Shown: positions 1 through 11,852, numbered from the stretch's first letter. The stretch: 64,000 bases of DNA from Amaranthus tricolor (GCF_026212465.1 NC_080057.1:15800487-15864486), one strand, 5' to 3'. Notes: generated by a model from the sequence alone, not told the origin. Made by a program: numbers and translations.

Positions 1-445
1 CTCTGTCAACAAGTCAAATACACGAGGACGTTTTCCTAACTCATCCCCGACTCCCTCCATCATCTCATCAACACGACCCATATCCTCATCGACATTCTCT
101 TCATCTGTCTCATACCCATCAACACGATCTACTACATCCTCATTGACATCGGCCACACTATTGACATCCTCAACACCACTTTTTTCCTTGTAAACTCCCT
201 CCTCACCATGCCAAACCCAAACATGATATTGAGGCCTAAACCCACGTCGAAGTATGTGCTCCCTAAGGATATGAACACTATCTACCTTTGATACATTGCC
301 ACAATTGATACATGGGCAATAAAAACCAACTCCCCCCGTCCTAACTTGATGTTCAACCGCAATACTACAAAATTCTAATACGCCATCAATAATTCTTACG
401 GTTCAATACTTCCATACATCCAAGAACGATCTTTTGTCATCCTAA
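1..445 (-). pseudogene. CACTA transposase-associated domain fragment
   Basis: Minus-strand reading begins with an ATG near 443 (MTKDRSWMYGSIEP) and continues in a shifted frame as DGVLEFCSIAVEHQ, then CPCINCGNVSKVDSVHIL and a YHVWVWHGEE stretch. This DRSWMY...CPC..C.N...HL...GF...Y..W..HGE pattern is the zinc-finger-like Transpos_assoc domain found at the N terminus of plant CACTA transposases. A stop (TAA) after IEP and a one-base shift break the frame. An acidic linker rich in VDE repeats follows. The catalytic transposase lies outside the window. Confidence 0.75.
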
Positions 446-1406
446 GTGTGATTAATAAAAAAATAAATACATAAATCAAAATGTTTATATACTTAACCCC
501 AATAATAATGTGTATATTCTAATCAATAATAATATGCATATATTAATAAAAACATTCATTCAACTAAACCTAATTAACTCTAAAAATAATACATCACAAA
601 ATTAACCCTAATTAACAAACTTATAATAAAAATAGGTAGAATATAAATTTTCAAAATAACTATCAACTACTTTCAAAATAACAATTAAATAAATTTGATA
701 TCAATAATGCCCATTTACTACAAACAACACAAACATCATGAACTTGCAAGTAAACATCCATTAAAAAATAAACTAAATTTGATATCTTTAACACTAAATT
801 ACAAGTAAAAAAATAAAAATAATGAAGTTGCAAAATATACCTTAATGTAGTGGGTTTTGAAGCAATATAGGAAACCTACAATGAAAAACAAAAACAAAAT
901 TAGTAAACATCCATTAAAAAAACCTAAGCCCTAATATCGGATTTGAAGCTTGAAAAACTTGTAGGAAGCAATTATACCTTAAACTCGTGGGTTGGGAAGC
1001 AAGAACCACAAGCTTAATGTAGTGGGTTTAAGGGGGTTTTGGTCGAATGATTAAACAGTAGTAATTACTCCTAAATGCAAGCAAGAACCACAAGCAAGAA
1101 ACACAAACAAGAACCACAAGCTAAGAATAATAGCAGCAAGAGGAGCGAAAATGAAGAGCAATTTCGTGGGTTTAAGGGGTTCTGGTCAAAGATGAAGATG
1201 AAGAAGGTGAGGAAGAAAATAGTAGCAGCAAGAAGAAAATGAAGAGCAATTTAGTGGGTTTAAGGGTTTGGAATAAAACAGTAGCAGCAAGAAGAAGGTG
1301 AGGAAGAACGTAGCAGCGGTTTTTTGAAGAAGAAGAATAGAACAGTATAGGTTTGTGAAAGGAACGTTATAAGACGGGTAATTTTAGAAATTAATATATT
1401 AGCTAT

Positions 1407-1628
1407 ATGCTGCGGGCAACAGAGAAACCGCAGCAAATAATCAAGTTCAAAAAAATATGAGGGAGTATTTGCTGCGGGCAAAGTAGAAACCGCAGCATAT
1501 AATAGTAGTTTAATTTTTTTTGGCTTATTTGCTGCGGGCATATAGAAAACCGCAGCATTTAAGATAATTTTTTTTTGCCTTCTTCTAGTTTCTATTTAAT
1601 ACTGCGTATTTAAAAACCGCAGCAAATG
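1407..1628. repeat. CACTA subterminal inverted-motif array
   Basis: Four spaced copies of a GCTGCGG ... CCGCAGC module occur at about 1408-1437, 1470-1497, 1531-1557 and 1600-1625. Each can fold on itself. Subterminal arrays of this type are the usual transposase-binding regions of CACTA elements. Confidence 0.7.
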
Positions 1629-1879
1629 CTTAACAGCAGATACGTTTTTTTCCACTAGTGAAAGAACATTATTAGCTGCTAAGTTTTTAGACTTAGCTTA
1701 TGTCTTCTCATGTTGGAGCAGACGGTTTTAAATATCATCCGGCCATGTGCCTCATCAGGTTGTTCTAAAAGGAACAACACAAACAGCATTCCCTTTGGGA
1801 GGATGCATACAAGTAAACAATAAAAATCATTGAAAACAAACAGCAACTTTTATTGATGTGCCTTTATTTACAAAAATTT

Positions 1880-2690
1880 TACAAGTCTCAGAAGTACTAC
1901 TTTTTCAAGTTATCTACGTTCCAAGTTCTGGCTAGTTGCTTGCCGTCTGCAGTTTCCAGGCGGTAGGTGCCGCGTCTTACTTCTTCATAGATCCGGTAGG
2001 GGCCTTACCAATTAAGAGTCAGCTTTCCCTGCTCATTGGCCCTATCGGTTGCCTCCATTTTCCGTAACACAAAGTCCCCTACTTTCAAGGTTCGTTTGTG
2101 TACTCTTTTGTTGTAGGCTCTTGTCATTCTCAGACGGTAAATCTCATGACCTAAGGCAACATTGCCCCTGCGTTCCGGGAGTGAGTCCAATGCTTACCAC
2201 ATGGCCTCCCAGATAGCCTCTTCGTCATACAGCATGACTCGAAGAGTCGGCTCATAGTACTCAATGGGTAAGACAGCTTCAGCACCATAAACCATGAGAA
2301 ATAGGGTTTCACCAGTTGCCCCTTTTTCAGTTGTTCTGATGGCCCATAGGACATGCGGCAACTCAACCGCCCATAAACCGCCAACTCTTTCAACTTTCTT
2401 TTTAATGCCATTTGAGAGATCCCTTGGTCTCCCACCCAATTCTTGAGAGCAAACGTCTCAAACTGAGGCCATTATCAAAGACCATAGACATAGGTACCCC
2501 AAACTGGGTGATAACATTTTTCTAGATGAAGAAGATAACATCTTTTGTCTTGATGCCTTTGATCGCCTCTGCTTCTACCCATTTGGTGACGTAGTCAACA
2601 ACAACTAGGATATACCTCCGTCCGCCTGTAGCAGGCATATACGGACCGATAATGTCCATGCCCCATTTGGCGAATGGTACTGGGGCTGTG
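1880..2690 (-). pseudogene. gypsy integrase core and C-terminus, degraded
   Basis: Minus-strand pieces carry the late integrase landmarks: ELPHVLWAIRTTEKGATGET, VYGAEAVLPIEY and a C-terminal RVHKRTLKVGDFVLRK. They are split between frames, and about 30 residues expected before KRKLKELA are missing, suggesting an internal deletion near 2440. From about 1880 down to 1664 the sequence resembles the untranslated 3' part of the element without an identifiable LTR. Confidence 0.7.
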
Positions 2691-3984
2691 AATGGCCGTC
2701 AGATCAGTGGCCGGACGGTGTATGGGTTTGCCAAATCTTTGACACTTATCACATTTCTTCACCATTTCCATGGCGTCTGCTTCAAGGGTAGGCCAAAAGT
2801 AACCTTGCCGCCTGGCCCTCTTTGCTAGAGTCCTGCCGCCTACGTGAGAGGCACTAAAAACCAAATGCAGGTCCTCTAAAACATCTTCCCCACTTTTTGG
2901 GGTAACGCACTTCAATAAAGGATGCAAATAACCCTTCTTGAAAAGTTCTGCATTATGGATTTCAAAATTAGCCGCACGTTTTTTCATTGCAACTATCTCT
3001 GGGTAAGTAACCGGCAAAGTACCATCTTTCAAGTAGGCCCGGATGCCATCCATCCAGGTTGAGCTTCGGTCCAGTACTCCAATGGGATCTTCTTCAATAC
3101 TTCTTTTTTTCATAACTTTCCTAAAGACTGACCTAGGTGTATCATAGGAGGCGGATGATGCGAGCTTAGAGAGAGCATCCGCCTGATTGTTCTTTGACTT
3201 GGGCACTTGACTTAGATGAAATTCATCAAGTGTCCCAGCCTCTTCCTTGACCAGCTGCAAGTATTTGATCATGGCCCGATGGGTGGCCTCATAGTCACCA
3301 TGGTATTGGCTTACAATCAATTGCAAATCAGGACAGGCGTCAATCTTTCTTGCCCTAACTGCCTTACATATGCAGATGCCGGCTAGTAGGGCTTCATATT
3401 CCGCCTCATTATTTGAGGCTCGGAACTTGAACCGTAGTGCATATTTGTACTTGTTCCCTTCAGGGGACTGACATATGACGCCTGCACCACAGTTGTCCAT
3501 AGTAGAGCTCCCGTCCACATATACTTTCCAAACCTGATCAAGGTTCTCCGGCTCAGTCGGCCTTGTCATTTTGACAATGAAGTCGGCAAACGCCTGTCCT
3601 TTCACTGCCTTCCTTGGTTCAAAAGAGATTTCAAGGCTTTGAATTTCAATAGCCCATTTGATCATTCGGCCGGATGATTCTACGGTTGCCATTGGCCGCT
3701 TGATAGGTTGGTCTGTGTACACCACCACCGGATGTGCCATGAAGTAAGGTTTTAACTTCTTGACTACCATGAAAAGAGCAAGGCCAAACTTTTCAACCAT
3801 GGGGTACCGTAGTTTAGCATTTCGCAGAATGGCTGATGAAATAGACTGAGAGCTGGGTGCCGTCTCTTTCAGCAAGGAGAACAGCACTAAGAGCAAGATC
3901 TGAGACGGCTAAGTACATGTAGAGCACCTCCTTTGGCAGAGGGCTAACAAGTCTTGGCAATGAATGCAAGTGTTCTTTCAATTT
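2690..3984 (-). pseudogene. gypsy pol fragment: RNase H, second RNase H, integrase N-terminus
   Basis: The first RNase H/connection region contains VVVYTDQPIKRPM and GRMIKWAIE. The second, archaeal-type RNase H follows: KVYVDGSSTMDNCGAGV and FRASNNEAEYEALLAGI, with the D-E-D set present in part. Then comes the linker ending in NNQADALSKLAS and an integrase zinc-binding region (HVGGRTLAKRARRQGYFWP, CDKCQRF). The frame breaks where the family sequence normally reads FAQWGMDI, so the integrase core is shifted out of frame. Confidence 0.8.
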
Positions 3985-5640
3985 CTAAAAGACCGTCTCA
4001 GCATCCGCCCCCCATTCAGACATAGTCTTCTTTTTTATTGCTTGGAAGAAATAGAGGCACTTGTCACCTAACCGGCTAAGGAATCTCCCCAATGCCGCTA
4101 GACAACTTGTTAATTTTTGAACTTCTTTGACAGTGCAGGGTGACTTCATGTCTATAACCGCCTGTATTTTTTCTGGGTTGGCCACTATCCCCCTTTGATC
4201 AATCATAAATTCGAGAAACTTCCTAGACCCAACACCAAAGACACACTTCTTGGGATTGAGCATGACCTTGTGCTGCCTGAGTGTGGCGTATGTTACTCGG
4301 AGGTCAGTAAGGTGATCTGTTTGTAGCTTGGATTTGACTAAAATATCATTAATGTACGCCTCTACATTCCTCCCAATTTGATTGATGAAGATTTTATTAA
4401 TCATTCGTTGGAAAGTAGTAGGCATATTTTTCAAACCAAACGGCATCACGGTGGAGCAGAATAACCCTTGATCAGTGACAAATGTCGTCTTCTCTTGATC
4501 TTTATTCCACAAGGGTATCTGATGAAAACCTGAATAGGCGTCCATGAAGTTCATCAAGGCATGGCCGGCTGTAGAGTTGACCAAACAGTCGATCTTTGGA
4601 AGAGGATAACGATCCTTTGGACATGCCTTGTTCAAATCTGTGTAATCAACACACATGCCCCAAGTATCATTCGGCTTCTTGATAAGCATAACTTCGGCGG
4701 CTGCCGCCTGACTTCTCTCCTCGCCATGGTTTCTTTTCTTTTGCCTAACCAGCTTCTTTTTGGGATCCATAACAAGTTTTTGAACAGCAAGATCGGGGCT
4801 AATGCCTGGCATCTCTTCCACTTCAAAGGCAAAGATGTCTTTGAATTCCTTTAACAAATTGTGCAAGTCTGCACCCAAGTTCACAAAAGCAGTCGTCCTA
4901 ACCTTAACAGTTCGTTCTGGACGTGTGTCGTCCAGAGCAATATCATTGTGTTCACCAGCCGCCTGGGGACCGAGTTTATCTGACCGTTCCCCGGTCAGTG
5001 ATTGTTGTTGCTTTTCTTTTTTGATGGCCACCAACTGGTCGGCCTTTTTTTTCTTGCCGGCTGCTGTTGGAACAGGCACAACATCATTGACTTCGTTAAC
5101 GTCTATTGGTTCGTCACCTTGGCCGGATGCGGCCACCGTGGGCTTGACATCTGAGAGGTAGCACTCTCTAGCCGTCTTCTGATCTCCGCTTAGGGAGCCA
5201 ACAGACCCATCATCCTTCTCAAATTTAAGGAGCATAAAGGATGGAATGATAACAGCCTTGGATTCATTCAGAGTAGGACGACCCAATATCAAATTATACG
5301 CAGTCAGCTCTTCAACGACCAAGAACCGGACTACCATGTGGCATCCTTCTCCATTCTCCCCTAGCCGGATGGGTAGGTCAATCCGGCCTACTGGATGCAC
5401 AATTCCACCCCCAAAACCAACTAAGGGGTGAGATACCTTGTGCATGCTACCAGGCTTGTACTTCAACTTTGCCAAGCACTTATGACTGATGAGATCAAAC
5501 GAACTACTAGTGTCAATGAGGATCCGGCCTATCTTTTGGTTGGCCATTTTGCATTCAATGACAATGGGGTCATCATGTGGTCGCCTAACCTTGCCCCTAT
5601 CTTTTTTAGTGATGATGACATGCCGCCAGTTGACCTATAG
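3985..5640 (-). pseudogene. gypsy pol fragment: protease and reverse transcriptase
   Basis: An open frame of about 550 codons without a start of its own. The aspartic-protease-like part is at the N terminus (GRILIDTSSSFDLI; the usual D-T/S-G is D-T-S here), followed by LILGRPTLNE. The reverse transcriptase follows with CVDYTDLNKACPKDRYPLP, FMDAYSGFHQIPL and MPFGLKNMPTTFQRM. The catalytic box reads YINDI rather than the family Y-x-D-D, so one of the two metal-binding aspartates is Asn and polymerase activity should be lost. The frame ends at 3985 where a shift separates it from the RNase H part. Confidence 0.85.
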
Positions 5641-6805
5641 CCAGTTCTTGGGATCCCGACCCTTGCGAGAGTGGTGGAGCTCCGCTTCTGTGTCGCATGG
5701 AGGCGGGATGCCCTGTACCATCCCAAATTGGCGTAGTACGCGCTCAGGGAGATGCACTTCGACCATGTCGAAGCAGATCAGAGGTACAGATGCTCTCCAC
5801 GCCCCTGACAATATGCCCGAGTGCTGAGGCAATGCAGCGTATGCCTCAGCGGGGTAAGGGTCCCATAGAAACTAAACGTGAAAATTCGATTAATAAATTA
5901 CTCAATTTGATACTTATAAAACAAGTTGTGGTGAAGTTGTTACCTGGTCAGCACGTAATAGATCGAGCTGATCGCGGTAGAACCCCACGCCCGATCCAGT
6001 GTGGGTCCTTGATCGTCTTTCAAAGGACCACCGCGATCCATATGGCACATGCGGGGGAGGAAGCAGTGGTGGCGCAAATGCACCACGACCCACACTCCTC
6101 ATCGGTTGACCAATGAGAACATGCTCCCATGCCCAAAGCTAAGAATTACCATTATAAGTAAGTAAAAGAGGTACAACAATATTATTACCTGTAGAATAAG
6201 CATTATAACTTATTATTACCTGTAGAATAATCAGGGGACCAGCGATCTCCTTCACGTTCTTCTGTGAAGCTTCACAAAGTCTCCTGTACAGATACGCTAG
6301 GGCTGCCGAACCCCAGCTGTACCCGGAGATGACCTCCCATGGCGCATCAAGCAACGTCAAGTACAATAGTTGTACTCGGTTGCCAGTCTTGTCGGAGAAC
6401 AGGACAGCACCAATCAGATAAAGGAGATACGCCCTAGCGTATCTCTCAACGGTGGCGTCATCAGCACCTTCAGGGAGTTGCGAGAAGTTTTGTGCAAGCC
6501 ATGTTACACGCAGGCTACTCCCTTTGGTTACCTCAGCCGGAGGTCGCACTCCTAATACTCTATGGACTTTATCTTGCCAGCTTTCAAACTGGCGTGCATC
6601 GATGCACACGGCATGTCCCTCGATGGGAAGCCGTGTAAGAACAGCTACGTCAAGTAACGTGACGGTAGCCTCACCTATAGGTAGGTGGAAGGTATGAGTC
6701 TCCTGGCGCCACCGCTCGACTAAAGCCGTGAGCAGCGCCCGATCGACTCTCCCGTACGCGATCAGGTGGAAGTCATACGGCAAGAACATGAGAACAAGGT
6801 AAGTG
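5636..6805 (-). pseudogene. Plant mobile domain (MAIN-like) gene fragment, three exons
   Basis: Exon 1 (6220-6805) encodes LLTALVERWRQETHTFHLP, GEATVTLLDVAVLTRLPIEG and further PMD core sequence, ending at a CAG/GTAATA donor. Exon 2 (5944-6138) encodes LWAWEHVLIGQP and RWSFERRSRTHTGSGVGFYR. Exon 3 (5871 down to 5636) encodes WRASVPLICFDMVEVHLPER and VLRQFGMVQGIPPPCDT and is cut at 5636-5640 by the truncated gypsy element. The PMD family includes Arabidopsis MAIN/MAIL proteins and is often carried by Mutator-like elements. No ATG of its own is needed if it was fused to the transposase immediately upstream. Confidence 0.8.
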
Positions 6806-7350
6806 AAATATGGACGGTTTGTTACAAGTGCATTTCATCTCGCTCATATCCACACTTTGTATTTTACCACCCTTGGCCGATCCTCTATTACCACGCCCAG
6901 TCTTAACTTGGAAAAGGCCTCGTCTGTAGTCAAATGCGATGATCTCATGGTAGTTTGCCTTCTCGGTGTTACGGGTGATAATTCTAGTGGCGTGTGAAGT
7001 GTACTTGTTTCCCCCAATTAACCACGCGTTTGCATTCTCGCGTCTTTTTACAAAATAATCATTAACACGATAGAAGGTAAACTCCACAAGAGTGGTTATC
7101 GGCAAGAAACGCACACCCTTCATCACGTTATTGAATACTTCGGCCAAGTTCGTATTAGTAACACCGTACCTATACCCTCCATCGTGACATATTGACCATT
7201 TAGACATATCACCAACTTCATCAATCCAAAAAAGTGCTTCACGATTAACAACACCAATGGCCTTCAATCCCTCGACGACTTTATTGGGTTGTCTTTGCTC
7301 TGCAGTCCTACCAAACATTTTCTTCAACTTGAACCGCCAGTGACATCCAC
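6803..7350 (-). pseudogene. Mutator-like (MULE) transposase C-terminus with SWIM zinc finger
   Basis: The reading frame carries the conserved MULE segment YGVTNTNLAEVFNNVMKGVR then LPITTLVEFTFYRVNDYFV and ends with the SWIM motif CTCNKPSIFHLPCSH (C-x-C-x10-C-x-H). The catalytic DDE core expected upstream is missing; homology fades beyond about 7350. It ends within about 20 bp of the PMD coding start, which lies in another frame, so this looks like a broken MULE-PMD fusion. Confidence 0.8.
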
Positions 7351-8186
7351 TTCATTGCCACCAGAAGCCACTTGAACCGCTAACCACCACTGAAACCACC
7401 AACTACGACTCACCTTCGCCCTCTAGTCAACCATCCCAAAACTCACCACAACCAACACCATCTTCTCTAACAATGAAACCCCACCAATTAAAACAACCAC
7501 AATGCATGCACCAAATCAAACCATCTAACCGAAAGCCTGTACCACCACCTAAAACCCTACCAATTCCACCTAATCAAAATCAGGCTCAGCAAATCAAAAT
7601 TTTCATCGTCGTTCATCTGTGTCATCAGATTTGAGTTTGCAAGTGGGCGGTGGTGCATCTGGGTTTGTGGGAGTCGATTTTTCGAGTTAGGTGGTGGTGA
7701 TTTCGAGTTAGGCGCTCAGGATGGTGGCGATTTCAAAGTTTGTGGGAGTGGGTTTTCGTGGGTATGGCAGCGGTTTAAAGAGTTTATTGGTGGTGCTGGT
7801 TTTGCTGCTTGCTAGTGGTGGTTTTGCAACTTGTCGGTGGTGGTTTCGCGGCTGGTGGTGGTGGTAATTGGCGATTGTCTGTTAATGTTGCACAAAGTAC
7901 TGTTCATCGGTGGTTGGAAGTTTTGTTGGGAATGATATGGGTAGATGATAGGTTTAATTAAGGTTAATGATATTTTAAGGAGTTTTAATGAATGTCTTAA
8001 TGGTTTTAGTAATGACATTTTCGTAAATAAGTGGACCTTTATTTTTACCAAAAATAGAATGAACAAAAATTGTTGAAAGTTTTTTGTTACATCCAAATTT
8101 AGCAAATGTTGAAAGTTTTATGTTACAGAGGGAGTATGAGATTTTTTTTTCTATATATGCAACAATCGAAATTTTTTTAGGAATAA
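7351..8186. other. Intergenic, no gene; partial MITE-like end
   Basis: 7351-7620 is rich in ACCACC-type triplets on the plus strand and 7620-7870 in GGTGGT, giving a crude foldback character. At 8109-8138 the sequence ends in GTTACAGAGGGAGTA, which resembles one end of a Stowaway-like MITE; a matching opposite end was not found. Confidence 0.35.
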
Positions 8187-9021
8187 TGTACAAGAATAAT
8201 CCCAAGTATTGGACATCTTCCAATATTAATCCCAACTATGGGATATTATAGTATAATCTAAACTTTAGGGCAATCCTTCTCCTATTACTCCCATTACCTT
8301 CTCTTTCCTAGTGTAACCGGTAAACTTCAAAACTTAATGAATTGCTTTGACATGTGAGTTGTGTGTGATCTAATGTTAGGGTTATGTAAGACAAAGGAGA
8401 GGAAAAGGGGGGAAGAAAGATGGAGCAGAAGAACAGAGCATACCACATTTTTGTATATCTGCCACACTTTCTTTTTATTCTTCTCAAAATCAAAAGCATA
8501 TCACATTTGCATTCCAAGAGCAAAAAGACAATAACATTGATTTAGGGAGGAAGGTATGGTGATGGGAGAACAATAATTTAGGGAGCTATTGTGGTCCGTT
8601 GCAGGGTAGAAAGTTGGGTGGTTTAAAAATGACAGACTTGGATTCGAGGAGGAGATGTCGTGTTGCCAAGGCTCGATGGAGAAGCCGGAGGACAATCAGG
8701 ACTTTAGAAGGAGTGTGATGATGATATTGATCGATGAGTGATGATGATGGAAGATATGAGGATGATGATGATGATAAAATTGGCGATGATAAGAAAGTGG
8801 GAGAATCACGAAGTTAGCAAAGAATAACAGCATTAATTTTTCTTTTTTCTTTATTTCTTTTTTTTTAATGGCTTAAGCATCCCTTTAATATGGAAATCAG
8901 GTAGTTGTTCAAGTTGGAGCAATATTGGAACGGTTACCCCAAAGTTTTGATTATATTGTGATATCCAAAAGTTGGAATTAATATTGAAAGATGTCCAATA
9001 GTTGAGATTATTCCTCTACAT
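8187..9021. mobile_element. Foldback/MITE with long terminal inverted repeats
   Basis: The ends are inverted copies over about 75 bp: the left starts ATGTACAAGAATAATCCCAA and the reverse complement of the right starts ATGTAGAGGAATAATCTCAA, both continuing with TTGGACATCTT and CAATATTAAT. No transposase was found inside. Long terminal repeats suggest a Mutator-like MITE, but target duplications were not clear. Confidence 0.65.
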
Positions 9022-9642
9022 TTTTTCATTTTTTTTACAATGTTTTTTAAAAATAGAAACCACTCATAAATTTCAAACCTATAGTTGGAACCTCTAGTAT
9101 TAATATTTTGTAAAAAGAAGAATAAAATCCCAAATATAAGAAAACTTATTAAAAAATGTTGTCTTGTTTGACAAATAGAGTTAAGAATTTAGTGTTGGAG
9201 TTTTAATTTTTTGTTTAGTGGGTTTGACTATTGGTTTCAAAAGCTTTATATAAATTTGTGTGTGGTAAACTCATAGCTAATGGCTAATGTTATAATTATT
9301 TGTTCATGTGAATTTACATTTATAGGCATTTGTCTCGTATTTTTCCCAAGGTTTATGCTCAGTTGTACATAATGGACAAAATTGTCAATTGACATTTATT
9401 ACTTCAAAATTCCTGTGAAAAAGCTGCTCAACTAATCAAGATTTTTGGAAAAAGAGAGTTTTGGGGCAAAATCTCTAATTGAAAACTCCATTTACCAAAT
9501 ACCACCTTTAATGGTTTTGAATTAGCAACCCTCTGAGAGAGTGTTTGGTATGAAAATTTGTAATTTATGATACATAAACAAACAAGTGTTTCTAGGATGT
9601 TTTACCAAATAAAGTCTATTTCACAAACTAATTTTTAAAACA

Positions 9643-10875
9643 GACGCGTGGCCATACTATTTACCAAACTAAGGTTATGGGATAAAACGCTGATTCGGAC
9701 AGCATTTAACCCCTAATTTTTTTTTTTACAAAAAAAAAGACCAAAGTGTAAAACGCTGCCTCAGTCAGCATTTTACATGTTTGACTTTGTTTTTTAATTT
9801 CCTAATTTCTGATTTTAAGAAATAAAAAAAAAATCAAGTACACTAAAACGCTGACTATTTGTTTTTTTTTTTTTCTGTAATTTCTGGTTTAAAAACAAAA
9901 AAGAAGAAAAAAATATTAAACGCATAAAATGCTGACTGAGGAGAAGAATATGTATTTTGTTAAAGAAAAAAAAAATTAATGTATTGTTGAGCACCAATTG
10001 TTTCCATTATATCATGAATTGATTTTGTTAAACACAAAACAATGGCAGCAATCAAAGCATATGTATTTTTTGTATATTGCAATGATGTGAATATGGACTT
10101 AAATACAAAGAGGAGAAGAAGATAGGAAAGCAACAATCGTATCCCAACCCAACCGCAATACTCGGATACGATATGATAATTATCACATAATGATATGTGG
10201 TTTTTTCTATACATGAAAAATTCGGAGATTTTGGGAATGAACAAGCAATCATCTGGCATGAGACTAACGTCCCTTATGCAGTCAACTGAGAGTACCAGGA
10301 CCCTGTCCTTAAATTATCAGCCTTCTCAGGTTGATTTATTTCTTTTTAAATACTATTAGTTATCCCTTTTATTCTTTTGTCTGGAAATTGCTTTTGTTGA
10401 ATGCTCCTTTTATGTACATAAAATTGCTGCCTGGGACAGCGGTTTATGTGTTTAATAATTTTCTTTTTTAAATCAGAAATTACAAAAAATAAAAAAAAAA
10501 TCAAATACACTATAAACGTTGCCTCAAACAGTGTTTATGGTGTATAATTTTTTTTAATATTCTTTTTATAAAAAAATCAGAAATACCAAAAAAAAATCAA
10601 ATACACTATAAACGTTGCCTCAGACAGTGTTTATAGTGTTTTTTTTAAATTAGAAATTACAAAAAATTTTAAAAAATCAAATACACTATAAACGCTGCCT
10701 TGGAAAACGTGTATAGTGTATAATTTAAATTTTTTTTAAATCAGAAATTACGAAATTTTAAAAAAAGTCAACAGACAGCGTTTTACACGTTGAATTTTTT
10801 TTTTTTTAAAAATCAGGGATAAAATCCAAATTATTTAAAAATAGTTTGTTAATTAAGCTTAGTTTGGTAAATTTT
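9643..10875. mobile_element. Non-autonomous Mutator-type element with subterminal repeat arrays
   Basis: The left end (GACGCGTGGCCATACTATTT then ACCAAACTAAGG) and the right end (CTTAGTTTGGTAAAT) are inverted copies. Inside both ends lie spaced repeats of an AAACGCTG...CAGC...TTT module (about 9690, 9750, 9850, 9925 on the left; 10430, 10515, 10610, 10690, 10775 on the right). The same end sequence closes the Mutator-like element at about 61672, so this is probably a deletion or gene-capturing derivative of that family. Confidence 0.65.
10204..10330 (+). pseudogene. Exon-like captured fragment inside the Mutator-type element
   Basis: Between the AT-rich subterminal arrays is a more GC-balanced stretch, open on the plus strand, reading GMNKQSSGMRLTSLMQSTES and ending SLNYQPSQ before CAG/GTTGATT, a plausible 5' splice site. 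I do not recognise the parent gene. A captured host exon would make this a Pack-MULE. Confidence 0.35.
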
Positions 10876-11395
10876 CCGTGTTTCTACTTGTAATAGTTTG
10901 GCATGAGCTACAAGTAACACATACCCTTTTCAAAGGGTAACTAAATCCCTCAAATTGTTATCCTTATCTAACTAGTGGAAAAATAATGTGTTTCTCTTCT
11001 CAATCATAAACTCCTCAAATTGTTTATATTCTATCAAGATATCAAATATATATAAAAAATAACGTGTATCATTACCCTTTTTTCCTACTTGGATTCAATC
11101 ATTTAATTTCAAATCTAGAATTTCAATTACTGACATTAAAATCCAAATTATATGTTTGGTAGATACTAAGAATTCCAAATTATACATTTCAATTCATTAT
11201 ATTGTTTGGAGAGAATGACATTTCAATTTTTGGCAATTGATTTTTGATTAATTGAACTTTTGCCTCCAAGCATTTATCTCTTTTCATATAATGAAAAAAA
11301 AAAGAATTTAAAATTTTAATTAAAAATATTCTATCTTTATGGATGCATCCCGAATATAACTTCCATTGTTTTCCACATAAAATTCTGTTTCGATA
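10876..11395. other. AT-rich spacer without recognised gene
   Basis: No supported ORF. The stretch 11075-11180 (repeated CAATCATTT/TTTCAAAT/CCAAATTAT words) resembles 30050-30180, suggesting an old shared repeat flanking both insertions. Confidence 0.4.
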
Positions 11396-11829
11396 TGAAA
11401 ACAATAGGACCTTCGGCAGGCCCTTTTCGATGGGAGAAGACTAATCTCGATCCAAGTGAAGACTAGGTCGAGGATTTTCTGCACAAAAAACACACGTAAA
11501 CAAGACTCGGGGCTTGTGCCGAGGAAGGCCCCTCCGATGCTAAAGTCAGTTCAGTGTATTGAGAGAGAAAGCTATGCATGAGAATTAATTACTTGAGGCT
11601 TGTATTGAATGAATGATAAATGAGGCAATTGAAGGCTTTTATACCTTGCTCAATATAGGTGAACTGGGCCACAAAGTCAAATGGGCTTGCCATGCTGACG
11701 GGGCTTGATGGGCTTGCCATGCTGACGGGGCTTGACTGACTTGGCATACTTTGGAGAATTGAACCTTGCTTTTGGGCTTTTGTAATTAAAACATTTGGAC
11801 TGGCCTAATTGAATAATTGAATTGGACCA
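11396..11829 (-). repeat. 3' LTR of the Tat element
   Basis: Starts TG and ends CA. It matches 23447-23864 along its length with scattered differences, but carries an extra internal duplication of about 29 bp (GGGCTTGCCATGCTGACGGG occurs twice at 11688-11730). Confidence 0.85.
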
Positions 11830-11852
11830 AACAACTTGCTCCCCAAACCCGA
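11830..11852 (-). other. Polypurine tract of the Tat element
   Basis: Directly inside the 3' LTR the minus strand reads GTTTGGGGAGCAAG, a purine-rich run of the kind that primes plus-strand synthesis. Its position supports minus-strand orientation of the element. Confidence 0.65.

Larger units (their letters stand above)
1..1660 (-). mobile_element. CACTA (En/Spm) DNA transposon, 5' terminal part
   Basis: Read on the minus strand the element starts at 1660 with CACTAGTGGAAAAAA, the CACTA-type terminus, followed by an array of short inverted motifs (GCTGCGG/CCGCAGC) and, about 1.2 kb in, a transposase-associated domain. It runs out of the window to the left, so the other end and the 3 bp target duplication cannot be checked. 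The interval 430-1400 is AT-rich leader with local duplications (a block containing GTGGGTTTAAGGG recurs near 1020, 1165 and 1255) and no gene. The element probably inserted into the gypsy sequence that continues at 1664. Confidence 0.8.
1664..5640 (-). mobile_element. Truncated Ty3/gypsy retrotransposon, Tat lineage
   Basis: A minus-strand pol region in the order protease, reverse transcriptase, RNase H, a second (archaeal-type) RNase H and integrase. The extra RNase H is the hallmark of the Tat/Ogre-Retand branch. The element lacks gag and the 5' LTR: homology stops abruptly at 5640, where it abuts PMD sequence. At the other end it is cut by the CACTA element at 1660; no LTR is recognisable. 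Several frameshifts and stops show it is dead. Confidence 0.85.

Noticed and set aside
1260..1541. 93-codon minus-strand ORF
   Set aside because: Overlaps the CACTA subterminal repeat array; low complexity and no domain.
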